Both the position numbers and the translations under genes were made by a program. A DNA stretch of 43,084 bases from Bondarzewia mesenterica (lineage: Eukaryota; Basidiomycota; Agaricomycetes; Russulales; Bondarzewiaceae): the NCBI GenBank assembly GCA_004802705.1, contig SGPL01000283.1:1-43084 (forward strand), read 5' to 3'. Below, one piece after another: positions 23,401 to 34,929 of this stretch. Position 1 is the first letter of the stretch. Every line of letters starts with the position of its first letter. Under the pieces are notes generated by a model that saw only the letters and a list, made by a program, of their open reading frames with translations, ran no database searches and was not told where the DNA came from.

Positions 23401-26400
23401 ATGGATATGTCTAACGGCAGCTCTGGTTCCCTTCACATGGTTAAGAAGCAAGAGGACGATCGGGAGCCCAAGGGCGGAGGCAAACAGGATGTTAAGCCGC
23501 CCACGAAGACATTAAATCGAGTGCCTCGTATGTTTTTCAAACATTGCTTTCGCAAATAAAACCCTTCTCATCTCTATAATTACATCTATACTGAAGGTGC
23601 ATGCGTAAGTTATATTGCATCGACTGGCCTGGGATGTAACTGACCCACCATCTCCCGAACGATGTAGAATGCTTGTAGGAAGCAAAAGATGAGGTGTGAG
23701 GGCGCAGAGAACCCCCCATGCAGACGATGTAGACACGCCGGCTTAGAATGTCTCTTCGAGAAACCTTCGAGGGAGGCATCTTTGACTGGTGAAGCAGGTT
23801 TAGAGTACGTCGAACGTCTCTCCTTCACCTTGGAAAACATCTTCAATCTCTTGCTCCAGACGCATTCGGAGTCTTGAGTCCCACGTCGCTGACATTCGAC
23901 AATCTCAATCGGTCATTCAAAGCACTTTAGCTGAAATTGTTGGCCATCTTCGCGCTGGTTCTTCTAACGCGGCGCGATCTCCATCAGTATTCGGACTGCA
24001 CCCATCTCCAAGCATGCAGACAGACTCCCCTGCTTTGTCTACACCGTCTACTGTTCGGGCACCTCTTATGGTCGATACTACGCATCCCATGGTACCGAGT
24101 TCCCAGCAAAGCGCCAATCCTATCGCTTCGTCATCTCGACCGATGTCGAACCCAAACTCTGGGCAACAAACATATCATAGTCCTCAGCTCCCCGCCACGA
24201 GGGGCCCAGGGGACATGCACGGTCCCCAAGTCTCTCATCCGGGCAATCATTATCAGTCCATGGGCCAAGCCTATAATATACCCCAAAACTTCCATCCTCC
24301 TATGTTGCCGCCGATCTCTAGCATGGAGCAAATGGGAGCTTCTCATTCACAGCATGCAAATGTTTCATCGATGCGTCATCAATATCCGGACACCGGACAA
24401 CAGTCTCGAGCGTCTAAACATCTGACTGTTCCCGCTGCAAAGCGCCCTTTGCCAATGTCTACTGCCACAAGTGCAGATTCATCTGAATTCGAAGATGATG
24501 ATGGTGAATTGCCGGCCTCCGGTTTGGTTGCACCTTGGGAGGTCTTGCGTGGTTTGGCGGACGTGGCAATTCAGCGTGCCGCTAAGGTACGTAATACTAC
24601 TTTACTGGGGAAGTTACTCACTCACGAGTCCGCGATCTCTAAGGAGAGTGGGGAGAGCAGTGAACCTCATAGTCGGCAACGGACGCCATCTCCTGACCCA
24701 AATAAACATAGATCCGCCAAAAGGAGGAAGACACATCACAAGGTGCCCCGTGCCCTGACTTTCCAAGATGGTAATTACCTTCTTCATTCATCCATTCGAG
24801 TTGCTCATCACTTCGCGTAGTCGTTTCAAAAGGAATAATATCCGAAGATGAGGCTCGCGAACTTTTCAAGATGTTAGTATCAATGATTTTAAAAGCTGGC
24901 TATAAAGTGGGCTTTGCTTGCTGACGTCCGAGTAGTTTCTACCACGGGTGCTCCACCTTCTTGCCTATATTTGATACCGCTTCGGATTCGTATGATTCTT
25001 TGCGCGATCGATCGCCTTTTGCTGTGGATAGCATTTGTATGGTAGCGGCGAAAGTACGCGACGGAGGAGGTAAGTTGAGAGAATGGATGAGGCAGTACAC
25101 GACTGACAAAATATTCACAGGGAAGCCTAGTGAAGTGTACAACAAATGTTTACAGGAAGTCCAAGCAATATCGTGTGCTACTCTATTTGCTCCCGTTGTG
25201 CGTCACGAGGCTGTTCGAGCCATGAGTGCGTTCCCATTTTCATGCACATCGTTATCGATAACATGTTTTTCGCCAGTCCTTGTCTCTGGCTGGTCTGACA
25301 ACGGCTGGTTAACTGGTGGACATGCTGTCCGCATGGCTTTCGAACTCTGTAAGTATCCTGTACAATTGAAACAACGCGTCTTGACCTCACCAACGGTGAT
25401 CAGCCATGCATAAGGCTTGGCCGAGATTACTGAAGCGGATGAACGCTGGTAAGGCCACTGATAGCGGTACTGAGGATAGGGAGTTAGTAGTCGCTGCCAG
25501 AACTTGGTTTTGTCTGTATCTATTTGAACACCAGTACGTGCGACGTATAGAGTTCATGTTTACATCTGCTGATCTGCTTGCAGAATGTCATATGGCACTG
25601 GTCGCCCGGCTATCCTGAAGGATGATGAAAGCATCTGGCAGTGCCGAATGCTTCTGCGACATCCCTTGGCGATTGAGGACGATATGCGTCTCGTCTCCAC
25701 GGTAGAATTAATGGCCATACGAGAGCGAGTGAACGGCCAACTTGCGCCATTTTCTCATGGGGCACTTGACGAACGGACCTTCGAAGTACTCCACAATGCT
25801 AACGCGGAGTTCATGCATTGGTATCAAACCTGGGATCAAGCGTTTTCTCAGAAATACGAGGACGCAGGTATGGTATTGTTCTTTCCATCCCGAGGCTAAT
25901 ACATGACCTCCTCTCCTGTGTATAGCGTTTTACCGGCAGAGTCTGCAGATACAGCATATACATGCTGAATTGTACCATAACGCCTCTGCTCTGCGCGGTA
26001 TCAACGGCCTTGAAGACGTACAGAAGATGCCACAATCCCAACGGGATCTGGCTACTCGATCAATCCTTATTGCGCGGCAAGGTCTTGACATCACAGTCAA
26101 CTCTCCTGCATACAGAGAAGGCATGAAATATGGTATGTCGGGCCCAAGTCAGTATGTTTGCCTTGGCTCATGCTTCCAATGTCAGCCGTTCATTATACCC
26201 ATGCGACTGCAACATTCGCTGCTTCCTTCTTGCTTCGTTTGGCCCGTCTTTTGTTTGTCTTTTGTTTTCTTTTTCAGCCGCTTGCAGCTTATCCACTTAT
26301 TTAGCCCTCACGACTGTGACATGCATGAGATTCGTTCACAAGTGGAGCGATTAGCTTCACTTATGTCAGAAAGTCAGTCCGACTTATGTCTGTCTTAATT

Positions 26401-26862
26401 TCTGCTTCGTTGACCCTTCATCCCACAGTACCCGGAAAGCGTTATGCCGTGACGCTACAATTGATGTTGAAGAGATCCAAGAACCGCCAGACAGCCTCTT
26501 CACGATCTCCAAAGATAAATCGGGAACCCTATCATGCTCAAGGGCCTGTTGATCGTCCATCTGGCATGGCGGTTAACCAGGTTGTGAACCAACCACCTAT
26601 ATCCCCGACCTACGATCCTAATACTGGCAAGGATGCGATACCCATGGGACAAATGCCGAATCCGATGACGAATTACATGCCCCCAAACCAGTACGTTGCG
26701 AACGCGGACTACATCTGGCGCGGTTTTGAGGCGACGGCCAGTGAACAGCTGCCTGTATGGTTGTCTGACCAGAGCCTGGGTGGCACGTCTTTCTCACAGA
26801 ACGGTATCGATGCGTTCCTGTTACCAAATGATTATCTTCCTCCTGCTCCTCAGATTTGGTAA
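23401..26862 (+). CDS. Zn2Cys6 fungal transcription factor
   Basis: Fifteen exons (23401-23527, 23597-23604, 23668-23804, 23860-24586, 24644-24770, 24821-24872, 24936-25069, 25121-25225, 25277-25348, 25404-25533, 25584-25867, 25926-26132, 26186-26252, 26305-26372, 26429-26862) encode 892 residues. The zinc cluster uses Cys45, 48, 55, 63, 66 and 73 (RACNACRKQKMRCEG). A coiled-coil-like helix (RIRSLESHVADIRQSQS) follows, then a Gln/Pro/Ser-rich region, an acidic patch and the fungal transcription factor middle homology region (FYHGCSTFLPIFD, GGHAVRMAFEL, YTHATATFAASFLLRLARLF). Exon 2 is an 8-nt microexon that provides Arg-Ala-Cys45, the first zinc ligand. The intron 24587-24643 is 57 nt and stop-free, so retention is possible. 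Exon 14 uses the AG at 26303-26304; the nearer TTTTCAG would make a 24-nt intron. Target genes are unknown. Confidence 0.9.
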
Positions 26863-27260
26863 AATGCCGCGATACCTTGTTGTGTCTCTAGTTGTTCTGT
26901 TGTACACTCTATGCTGTATTTCGTAGGAGTCGAGCGGTATGATATGGACTGTTTCTGTTGAATGAATCCGTTATTATGAAATTATATCTAACGCGCGTAG
27001 TTCTGTGCAGGTCCCTATATAATCTCGTCTAGGTACGTCCGTGTTGTCCATGTTTGAGAGGTATTACAGTCTCGTACATGTCCGTGATCAAGTCACCATC
27101 AGCGTTGGTAATCTGACTGAGCAGTCGAGCAGGCTTGTGCTAGGACGACCAGTGGCCCGGACCAAAACTGCCGTCGGTTCACTTGATTTATAGGCTCGGT
27201 TTTCATAGGCTCGGTTTTCCAAAGATCTTTCATCACTTCCCCTGACCTCCCTCTGGATAG
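26863..27260. other. intergenic region
   Basis: About 400 bases between the transcription factor stop and the PRM10-like start. A perfect 15-bp tandem duplication lies at 27190-27219. Nothing else is recognised. Confidence 0.5.
27190..27219 (+). repeat. 15-bp perfect tandem duplication
   Basis: The unit ATAGGCTCGGTTTTC is present twice without a gap, about 40-70 nt upstream of the PRM10-like start codon, probably in its 5' UTR or core promoter. Confidence 0.75.
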
Positions 27261-29494
27261 ATGTCGGAACATATTGCATACCGTTCTCGAGAAAATGAAG
27301 ATGTCCTCCCGCCTTCTCCGCGTTCTCGCTCCAGTCCTGCATTTACTGTCGACGGCCTCGAGAATCTAGGTACCGGGTCAAATAATGAGTACTTCGCGTC
27401 ACCCTATCGCACCCGACATTCCCCAGAACTCAGTGATACGACGCTCGCACCTGGTCCTACTGAAAAGAGGAATTCCAAGTCTGACGATATCACCGATGAC
27501 GACACCCTTCGAACTGCTCAATCTTCGGACGGTCTAGGCGAATCGAAGGACGTAGGGACTGCAGCCGAAGTTTCTAAGCTGGAAGCCTTCAAAGGGACTG
27601 GTGACTTATCTCCTACTTCCGGTCAGACGCAGAAACTCGATGTCGCTCTAGCTGGTGCAGATTTCACGGGAAACTATCCTGAACGATCGCTTGCTGCTCG
27701 CGAATTCGAGGGTGAGTTTTTTCTTGCAGGAGTGTCCCATCGGATAAATGATAATAAATTTTTAGATCGTGCTGACCGGCGAGAGTTCATCCTCAAATTG
27801 ACGCACGCCCTTCTCGCCTACGGCTCACCCTCTTACCGTATCGAATCGCAACTACTTGCAGCTTCCGTCATCCTACAAATAGATGCGGAGTTTGTCTATC
27901 TGCCCGGCGTCGTCATAGTCGTATTTCACAACCGAGAAACAAAGACGACACGGTTGCACACTGTCCGGTCTACCGGGCGCATTGCGCTCACTTGCCTGCA
28001 TCGCGTCCATGATGTTTACAGGGATGTCCTTCACAACGACCTCAGAGTCAAAGCCGGGACGAAAGCTCTGGAACATATCCTGACTGCTCCGCCAATTTAC
28101 CCTTTCTTCTTTCGATGCATGCTGGCGTTTGGATGCGCTGCCGTGATATGTCCTCTCGCGTTCGGGGGAAGCTTTGTGGACATGTGGATCAGTGGTACTT
28201 GTGCATGCATCCTGCAATTTTTGGGGTTGCGAACTGCCGTGAAAAGCGCACTTTATGCACATGTCTATGAGTGAGTTTATCCGACAAATTAATCCATATC
28301 TGTGGTTGCTGATTGCTTTCGCCTAGGATCACGATCTCCTTCGTCATTTCGTTCGTTGCAAAGGTCCTGGCCGGCATACCCGGCCACCTCTTTTGCTACA
28401 GCGCTATATCATCGGCTGGGGTTGTCCTCCTGCTACCAGGTTTTAGCGTTCGTTAGTAATTTTCTTTCATCGCCTATCCCACTTCGCAGTAAGTCTGACG
28501 AAATTTACAGTGGTCAGCTCTCTCGAATTGACGTCAGGGAACTATTTCTGCGGATCTGTGCGATTGATATATGCGATCATTTACACGCTCCTCCTGGTGA
28601 GTGTAAAATTCTCACTTTTTCCATTCCGTGCCTGCGTATATCCTGTTCAACTTTCATCATTAGAGTTTCACGTTGAGCATCAGCGAAGATATCTATACGG
28701 CGTTCAATCCCAAGGCTTTCAATCATTTTGGGGATCGGATCAACGTCACTACCGTTGACTTCATGCATGGGACGTTCGCGCATGCCGGCAACGGAACTTT
28801 CGTGCACCTATCCGGCACTTTCGGTTTTGTGGATGCGGCTACAAAAGCCCACCATGTTGTGGTCAAAGGTAACAACCGTCGATGCTGGTGTTCGCACTTA
28901 TCACTCACTACCACTTTCCACCATGAAGCCTGTCACCAAGAATCATTCTTGCCATGGTACCACCAGCCGTTTCCTTGGTGGACGGTGTTCATCTTGGTGC
29001 CCCTTTACTCTGCTTTCTCCTCTCTCTCGAATCTGCAGTCAGTCCGAAGCTCGACGTTTCCGGTGATGATAATTTTTTCCTGCCTGACCTACGCGGCGAA
29101 CAAACTGGCGGCGCGGTTCATCTCGAATTCTAGTGATGTCGGCTCTGCAGTAGGCGCGTTTGTGATCAGCTTGCTGGGCAATATATACTCCCGGATGTTC
29201 CATGGGACAGCGTTCACATCTATGGTGACAGGCGTCATGTTCCTCGTTCCGGTGAGTGTTAGATGCTCTGTGAAAGGCCGATAGTGTGATAATAATGGCT
29301 TTCTTCAGTCGGCGCTATCCCAGGCAGGCGGTTTGACACAGGCTTCCAACGCTGATCAGCAATACTCAAGCAGTCTCACTCTTGGTATCCGTATGATACG
29401 AGTGGCTGTCGGTGTTACAGTCGGCCTGTTCGTCGCCCAGACATTGATCTATACCACAGGAAGCCGTAAAAAGGGGGCACACTTTGCTTTCTGA
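27261..29494 (+). CDS. PRM10/ThrE-like multi-pass membrane transporter
   Basis: Seven exons (27261-27711, 27766-28270, 28327-28451, 28511-28596, 28664-28868, 28929-29251, 29309-29494) encode 626 residues. The first 150 are polar and disordered. The ThrE N-terminal region (formerly DUF1212) follows: REFILKLTHALLAYGSPSYRIE, then VFHNRET and CLHRVHDVYRDV. Hydrophobic helices come next (FFFRCMLAFGCAAVICPLAFGG and others), and the second half matches the paired membrane domain, including QPFPWWTVFILVPLYS. Bacterial ThrE exports threonine and serine; the yeast relative Prm10 is pheromone-regulated, with unproven transport. I splice out 28869-28928 (60 nt, stop-free, TCACTCAC branch region) because this joins HHVVVK to the short link before PWYHQPFPWW expected in the family. 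The gene ends 317 nt from the convergent SNF2 gene. Confidence 0.88.
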
Positions 29495-29810
29495 TACGCA
29501 CGCACGAACATATCTGCATACCTACATAGAGTACAGCGTAGAGTACAGCATCGTTATATACGTACCCAAGTGTCATGGAATACTCAAGAGAAAACATGCA
29601 TTGTATAACATATCTCATGGCTGCAACCAGTGAAAGTTCGGTAAGGAATGAGATGTACATAAATTACGACAACGCGCGATAGCAAGTAGACTAGAGACGG
29701 ACGCAGGATTGATTCAACTCGAGAAATAGTAGTTCCTTTGGAGAAAAGTCAGAACTAGGAAAATATAAATTAGAGACCGCTAGTGTATCCATGCGGAAGC
29801 AGTCGGGAGT
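29495..29810. other. intergenic region between convergent genes
   Basis: About 316 bases with two 3' UTRs. A near-tandem 11-bp repeat (TAGAGTACAGC at 29527-29537 and 29539-29549) is present. No gene. Confidence 0.5.
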
Positions 29811-32800
29811 TCATGCGCCAAAGAGCCTGTTGAGCTCCTCCAAACGGCGCTGCAATAGCTCGGCTTTGCTGAAGTTTTGGCCGAGTGTCATATTCGCAAG
29901 CTCTGTCTTCTTCTTCTGAACCTCTAGTAGGCGGGCCTCGATAGAATTTTCAATGATAAGCTTGACAGTTGTGACCGGCCTGGTCTGTCCTAGACGGTGC
30001 TGCAAGTAAATTAGGTGTCAAAACAAAGGCTCAGTTTGGAGAATGGAATCCAAACTAACTATTCGGTCTACGGCTTGATTCTCCACGGCGGGGTTCCTGA
30101 CGGCGAGGTGAGCAACGCAGGAAAGTAATAGCAAAAATGACTCACCAGTAAGGATCCATGAGATAAACGCGCTGAGCTGCCGTCAGGTTGAGACCGACAC
30201 CACCGGCTTTCAGACTGACTAGCAGCACTTCGCATCCAGGATCGTTCTTCAAAGCGTCCATAGCACGAGAACGTTCGTCACGTCTCATAGTCCCATCTAA
30301 GCGGTCGTAACAGATTCCGGAGGCTTCTAATGCGTCTTCAACCCTATAGGATAACGTTTAGCTAGAGACGTGAAGTCAGGAAGATGGTACCCGCTTATCA
30401 AGCATACTAGTCCACTGAGAACTGAACATGAGATGATCAGCAATAATTCTTGATAAGTGATCTCGAAACAAGTCAGACATACAATACAATTGACTTCGTC
30501 GGGCTTTCTTCCACAACGTTGCCGTCAACATCGGTCATCTGTACCTCCATGGACCCAGGATCGTAATTCACAGAATGAGGGTTCATCCTTGAGAACTGGA
30601 TCAAATCGCCCATCAGCGCCTTGACCTTGGTCGACGGATGGAAATCCTCTAGCGCTATGCCCTTGGTTCGCTTCTCCTTTCTTCCAGACTTCCTTTTGGC
30701 AGACCCGTCTCCTGGTACAGCATTCGGGTTGACTTCAACGACGTCGGTGGGCAGTAGGTCGCTTTGGCACACGGGACACGGCCGCAGTAAGTCGGAAGGG
30801 CAATTCGGCCAGTTCGGATGCACACGCGTTTTGTAGCAACAGCCACAGAAAAGATGCTGGCATCGTGTGAGGATGAGTAGAGCAGGCGGTCGAGAAGGGC
30901 TCTGGGCTCTTGAAGACGGGCGCGACGGCGTATTCTTCGGCCTCCTCCCTCGCTTTGGGGCAGACGGACCCTCATCCACACTGCCTCCCTCAGGGTTCTC
31001 AGATGCTGGACAAAGCTCAGCTCCACACTCCACACATTGAGTCGTAGCCGCCTCCCGCAACAAAGCAAAAATTACTGCTGCTCTCGCCGGCGTGATACCC
31101 TCCGCAGCAATTTGCAGCAACGGCATCTTCGTACGACAACGCATCCTGCGACTGCGTATCACCTGGAAGACCCTTACCCTTTACTAATTCGAAATGATCG
31201 CAAATTTGTCGCAAGCGCAGAATCTTCTGCAGAATTCCGACATAATTCTTCATGACCTCGTTCTTGTTCGAGAGTTCGTTGAACTCTTCTTTCGACTCTT
31301 GGAAGAAATGATCGTAGACTGCCTGCTCCTGATCGTCGAACTTGAGGTAGCGAAGTTCATCTCGACGAGGGGGAAGTGACAATATGTGCTGGCCATTTTG
31401 TGCTTTGCTCTCCTTCGTCCGGCGAAGGGTGATCGACTTCATGATGGATTGGAGGCGTGCGATACCGAGGGGTTGGCCGTATTTGACGGGAGCACCAATG
31501 TATTCCGTCCAAATCGCCTTGTCGTCGAATGGTCCCAACCGTAAAAACTTGATGAGAGCGAAGATATCATCCAGTTTGTTCTGAACGGGGGTGCCAGTGA
31601 GACAGAGCCGACGATCTGCCATCAAATCGCAGCAGGCTCTGCAGGCAACAGTGTTAATCTCCTTGATAGAACTGAAGATATTGTTAGACGCCGCGCAGAA
31701 GGATGCATAGAAAAGAAAATACTGACTGAGCCTCATCAAGCACGACCCTGAACCAATAGACGCTCTGCAAAGGACTCGTCGCCTCTATACCAATACCTGC
31801 ACTTGGCTTTTTACGCTTGGCCGGTCTCTTTGGTTTGCCCAATCTAATTGTCATGCTGTTACCTTCACCCGCAGATTCACTACTATCCTCCTCTTCTTCA
31901 TCAGCGGGCGCGATGCTCTTACTCTGCTTCGAAAACTCGGAAGCAAGAGTGGCGTAGGTAGTGATCACGACGTCGTAGTCGGATAGGAATGTCGGATCGG
32001 AGCGACGCGCATTTCCATGATAGACGTATACGCGCAGTGGGCTAACCATCTGCGCGACAGAAATTGGCGTTGATGCTGAAGGAGGTTTCTTGGTCTCAGT
32101 AAAGCAACTCTCGGGAGTGGATGCGACGAGAGTCGAAAGAAGGGAGGAAGACGATCCACGAGAAGCTTGGGACAAAGGTGTAGGACAGGATCCTCCTCCG
32201 CCCACGATGGTGACTTCACCGCTCCAATGCTCGCGAAATTGGTCTTCCCAGTTCGCGACGGTTGACAAAGGGCAGATAACGAGTGTCGCTCGACTCTTGA
32301 GTTTGATGCGACAAGCCCTGCTATATTGCACTTCCAGCTGCTCGTGCGCCCTCGTTTCCCTCGCCCTGTCCTTCGCGGACAGGCTTGAGTGGGTCGCGGT
32401 GCTCGGCATACCCCACACACTTCCTGCAAAATGTGCTGCATCGAGCGCCGGCTCGGAGGACGTTCGTTCTGGGGCCGGGGGCTTGGGTTGCTTGAAACCG
32501 TCTGAAGCAAATGCACGTGCAGAATGAAGTGTCGATGCAAGAAGGGAGACGCAAGTAATAGTTTTCCCAAGACCCATCTGAATTAAGAAAATAGCTTAGT
32601 ACAAGTGAGGACCGAAGTGAGGACCGTGCCTGGATGCACGTACATCATCGGCTAATATGGCTCCCTTGCACTCGGCAGGCTGTTTCAAGACCACCCTTTG
32701 AGTAACAAGATGGACCCATGAATATTGACCTGACAAAGGGTCGTGTCGAGGCTGCCATAGCGAAGAGGATTTACCTCCTCGACTCACTCTTTCCTGCTCC

Positions 32801-34232
32801 CTCTCAAGAAGGAAGGTCAGTGCCTTCTTCTGATGGGGATACAGTTTCGTGCCAATTTCAGGAGCTATGTAACATTCACAAGAGGGCACACGTCCTGTTA
32901 GGCCACTATACTTCAGTATTTGGGTATATGCCCACGCACGTGAATCTGTCTCTTCGAGTTCATCACCACTTCTCATGTTTTTGAACAACTCATCAACTTG
33001 ACTTCTCTGCACCTCAATGCTCTTCCCCATCACATTAGGTGTTGTCCATCGACGGATGTTGCTGCCGCCAGGCCCACTGTATCCCATGCGAACGGACCCA
33101 GAGCGATTGAAACCTCCTGGAGGAGGGTTATGCGGATTGCAATAAGGATAATTACCGACACGCTGTTGTCCGTCCGCATAATAGTCTGGATGATCAAGGA
33201 AAAGACTGGATTGTTGTAGATAATCGCCGACAATGGGAATGTTCCCCTTCGGAGTATACACAAGGACGTGAAGCGGTCGGATGTGAGACTGTGGGATGCA
33301 TACTGAGACCTCAAGCGAACAAAAACGAGAGCTGTACCCACATTGGACGTGCCTCGCTGCACTTTTGCATCCAGCCTAATCAACCCTTTTCCCAGCATAG
33401 GCCCCAACGACGAAGCTACCTTCTGCTCAACGATAGCAAAGGCTTCCCCCGGTTGTGAGTTACCATTAGGAGTCCTCGTAGAAAGAGTTTTAATATGTAT
33501 CGTATCCTCTTTGCCTGGCTTGTTGACATTACGTTCATATTGAAGGCGAACCGGTGCCCATTCGTCTGCGCCTTGGCTATTTGCTTGGGAATATTGTAAG
33601 TAGTTGACAGGATATAGGACGAGGGCCGTGACAGCTAACTGCCCAATGCAAACGGGAGTTTTCGGAGGAAGGTCGCTCAAAGATAGTTGCGGCTGAGATC
33701 CAGAGAAATACGCCTGATGCGTTGGTGATGGATGCGGAGGAGGTGATGGTGAGCCTGTGAGGTCGATCACTTGTTCCCTAGAACCATTGGAAACAGAATG
33801 GACAGTGGAAGAAGTCGATGCCACCGGGCGTAATGCGGCTGAAGGAATAGCAGAAGAAGGGCCATAGGCGGGCTGAGGCGCGTAATTGCCATTCTGAAAG
33901 GCGGGAGAAAAAGTGGGCGCTGGAGAGTGTAATTGGCGCGCCTCAGCAGGAAAAAGAAAAGATCTTTCGGGAGCGGATTGCGGCAAGAATTTTCCATCTG
34001 GCGAAGAAACAGGCTGAAGTTTATATTCAGAGGGCTGGGGCAAGGGGGCGATAGAATTATGGGAATTTAGAGAATTAGGAATGAAAGACGGCTCGACGCG
34101 TCGGCGTTTTGGAAGTCTGTCCGGGTTGAAGTCGTTCTGGTCATCGTCTAAGGTGAGATCAATGGGATTTGATTGTGAATGAATGGCCATGGATTGAGAC
34201 TGGAGAGACGAGGAAGGGGATGAAGTGGACAT
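29811..34232 (-). CDS. SNF2-RING DNA translocase, Uls1/Rad5/HLTF-like, with an apparent frameshift
   Basis: Nine exons: 29811-29999, 30060-30096, 30146-30343, 30395-30421, 30483-31671, 31727-32577, 32644-32864, 32940-33288 and 33342-34232. The product is about 1316 residues if one base is skipped. SNF2 ATPase motifs are clear: ADDMGLGKT (split over exons 3-4), LVICPLSTVANWEDQF, VVLDEAHSIKEIN, CLTGTPVQNKLDD, then VLLVSLKAGGVGLNL and DRIHRLGQTRPV. A C3HC4 RING sits between the helicase halves (TTQCVECG, a 60-residue insert, LTRCQHLFCGCC, RPCPVC), so a ubiquitin ligase is likely. Two SUMO-interacting-like motifs (PIDLTLDDD at 24-31, QVIDLTG at 154-160) and PKRRRVE lie at the N-terminus, pointing to a Uls1-type SUMO-targeted translocase. 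Exon 5 changes frame at 31111-31113 (see findings). Intron 30344-30394 is GC-AG; intron 32865-32939 is 75 nt and stop-free. An upstream in-frame ATG at 34262 is possible. Confidence 0.87.
30344..30394 (-). other. GC-AG intron in the SNF2 gene
   Basis: On the minus strand the exon ends GATAA, the intron begins GCGGGT and ends CCTATAG, and the next exon starts GGTTGAAG. Only this joint gives the family sequence QWTSMLDK-VEDAL; the adjacent GTACCA donor leads directly to a stop codon. Confidence 0.75.
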
Positions 34233-34929
34233 GGTGGAAGAAACAAAGAGCACAATGCTCAAGCTAAGGTTTGACGGAGAGGCTGTAAGCTAGAGTCAGC
34301 AACTTTTGGTTTTCGAGGCACTGCGCCGCGGTACACGTGATTTATCCCAATTACATACGCAACAACCCATCTTAAATAAAAACCTTAAGTGTAAGTTACT
34401 CGCCGAGTCTGACTCATCCCCAGCTATTCCGCCTCAAGTTCAATGTGAACTTGCATGCTCACTCCCATAGTCACTGACATCACCAGAACAGCTCCATCTA
34501 CGACATATTTTAGAGCTTTAAACCGTACCTTTCCTAGGAGCGATTCACCGACTTCGGCTGATTAAGTTCCGAGTCTAATTACGAATTCTACGAGCTTCAG
34601 CTTCATCATCTTGACGCACGTCGCACGATACTCCGCGGCATGCTCGGTGCGGAAACCTGCAGCTCCCTGCGACTCCGATCAACAGCATCGTCTAGTGATT
34701 CTCTGGATTCTGAGCTTGACTTGCAGCAATGCCGTATACGAATATGATCAGCAGACATTCGCAGGACTTCGGGAGGATGTACCATATCGCAACTTGCTGT
34801 AAAGCCGACGGCCCGTCGGGGTCCTATACTGGTCATATGCCCGCATGGCCCGCGCATCGAGATGGCAGCTGGGAAGTATTTATTGAAAGTGAGTGCCAGC
34901 CAATATATAGTCCGAAAAGGCGTCGCTCA
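34233..34929. other. intergenic region between divergent genes
   Basis: About 700 bases between the SNF2 start and the GH43 start, containing both promoters. The GH43 frame is open back to about 34729, but that part lacks a signal peptide and looks like 5' UTR. No other gene is seen. Confidence 0.5.

Noticed and set aside
31140..31162. Start of a separate RING protein at the frame B open reading frame
   Set aside because: The frame continues SNF2-RING homology and splices in phase to helicase motif exons, so it is one gene with a frame problem, not two.
34729..34929. N-terminal extension of GH43 from an upstream in-frame ATG
   Set aside because: The extension is polar and would bury the signal peptide internally.
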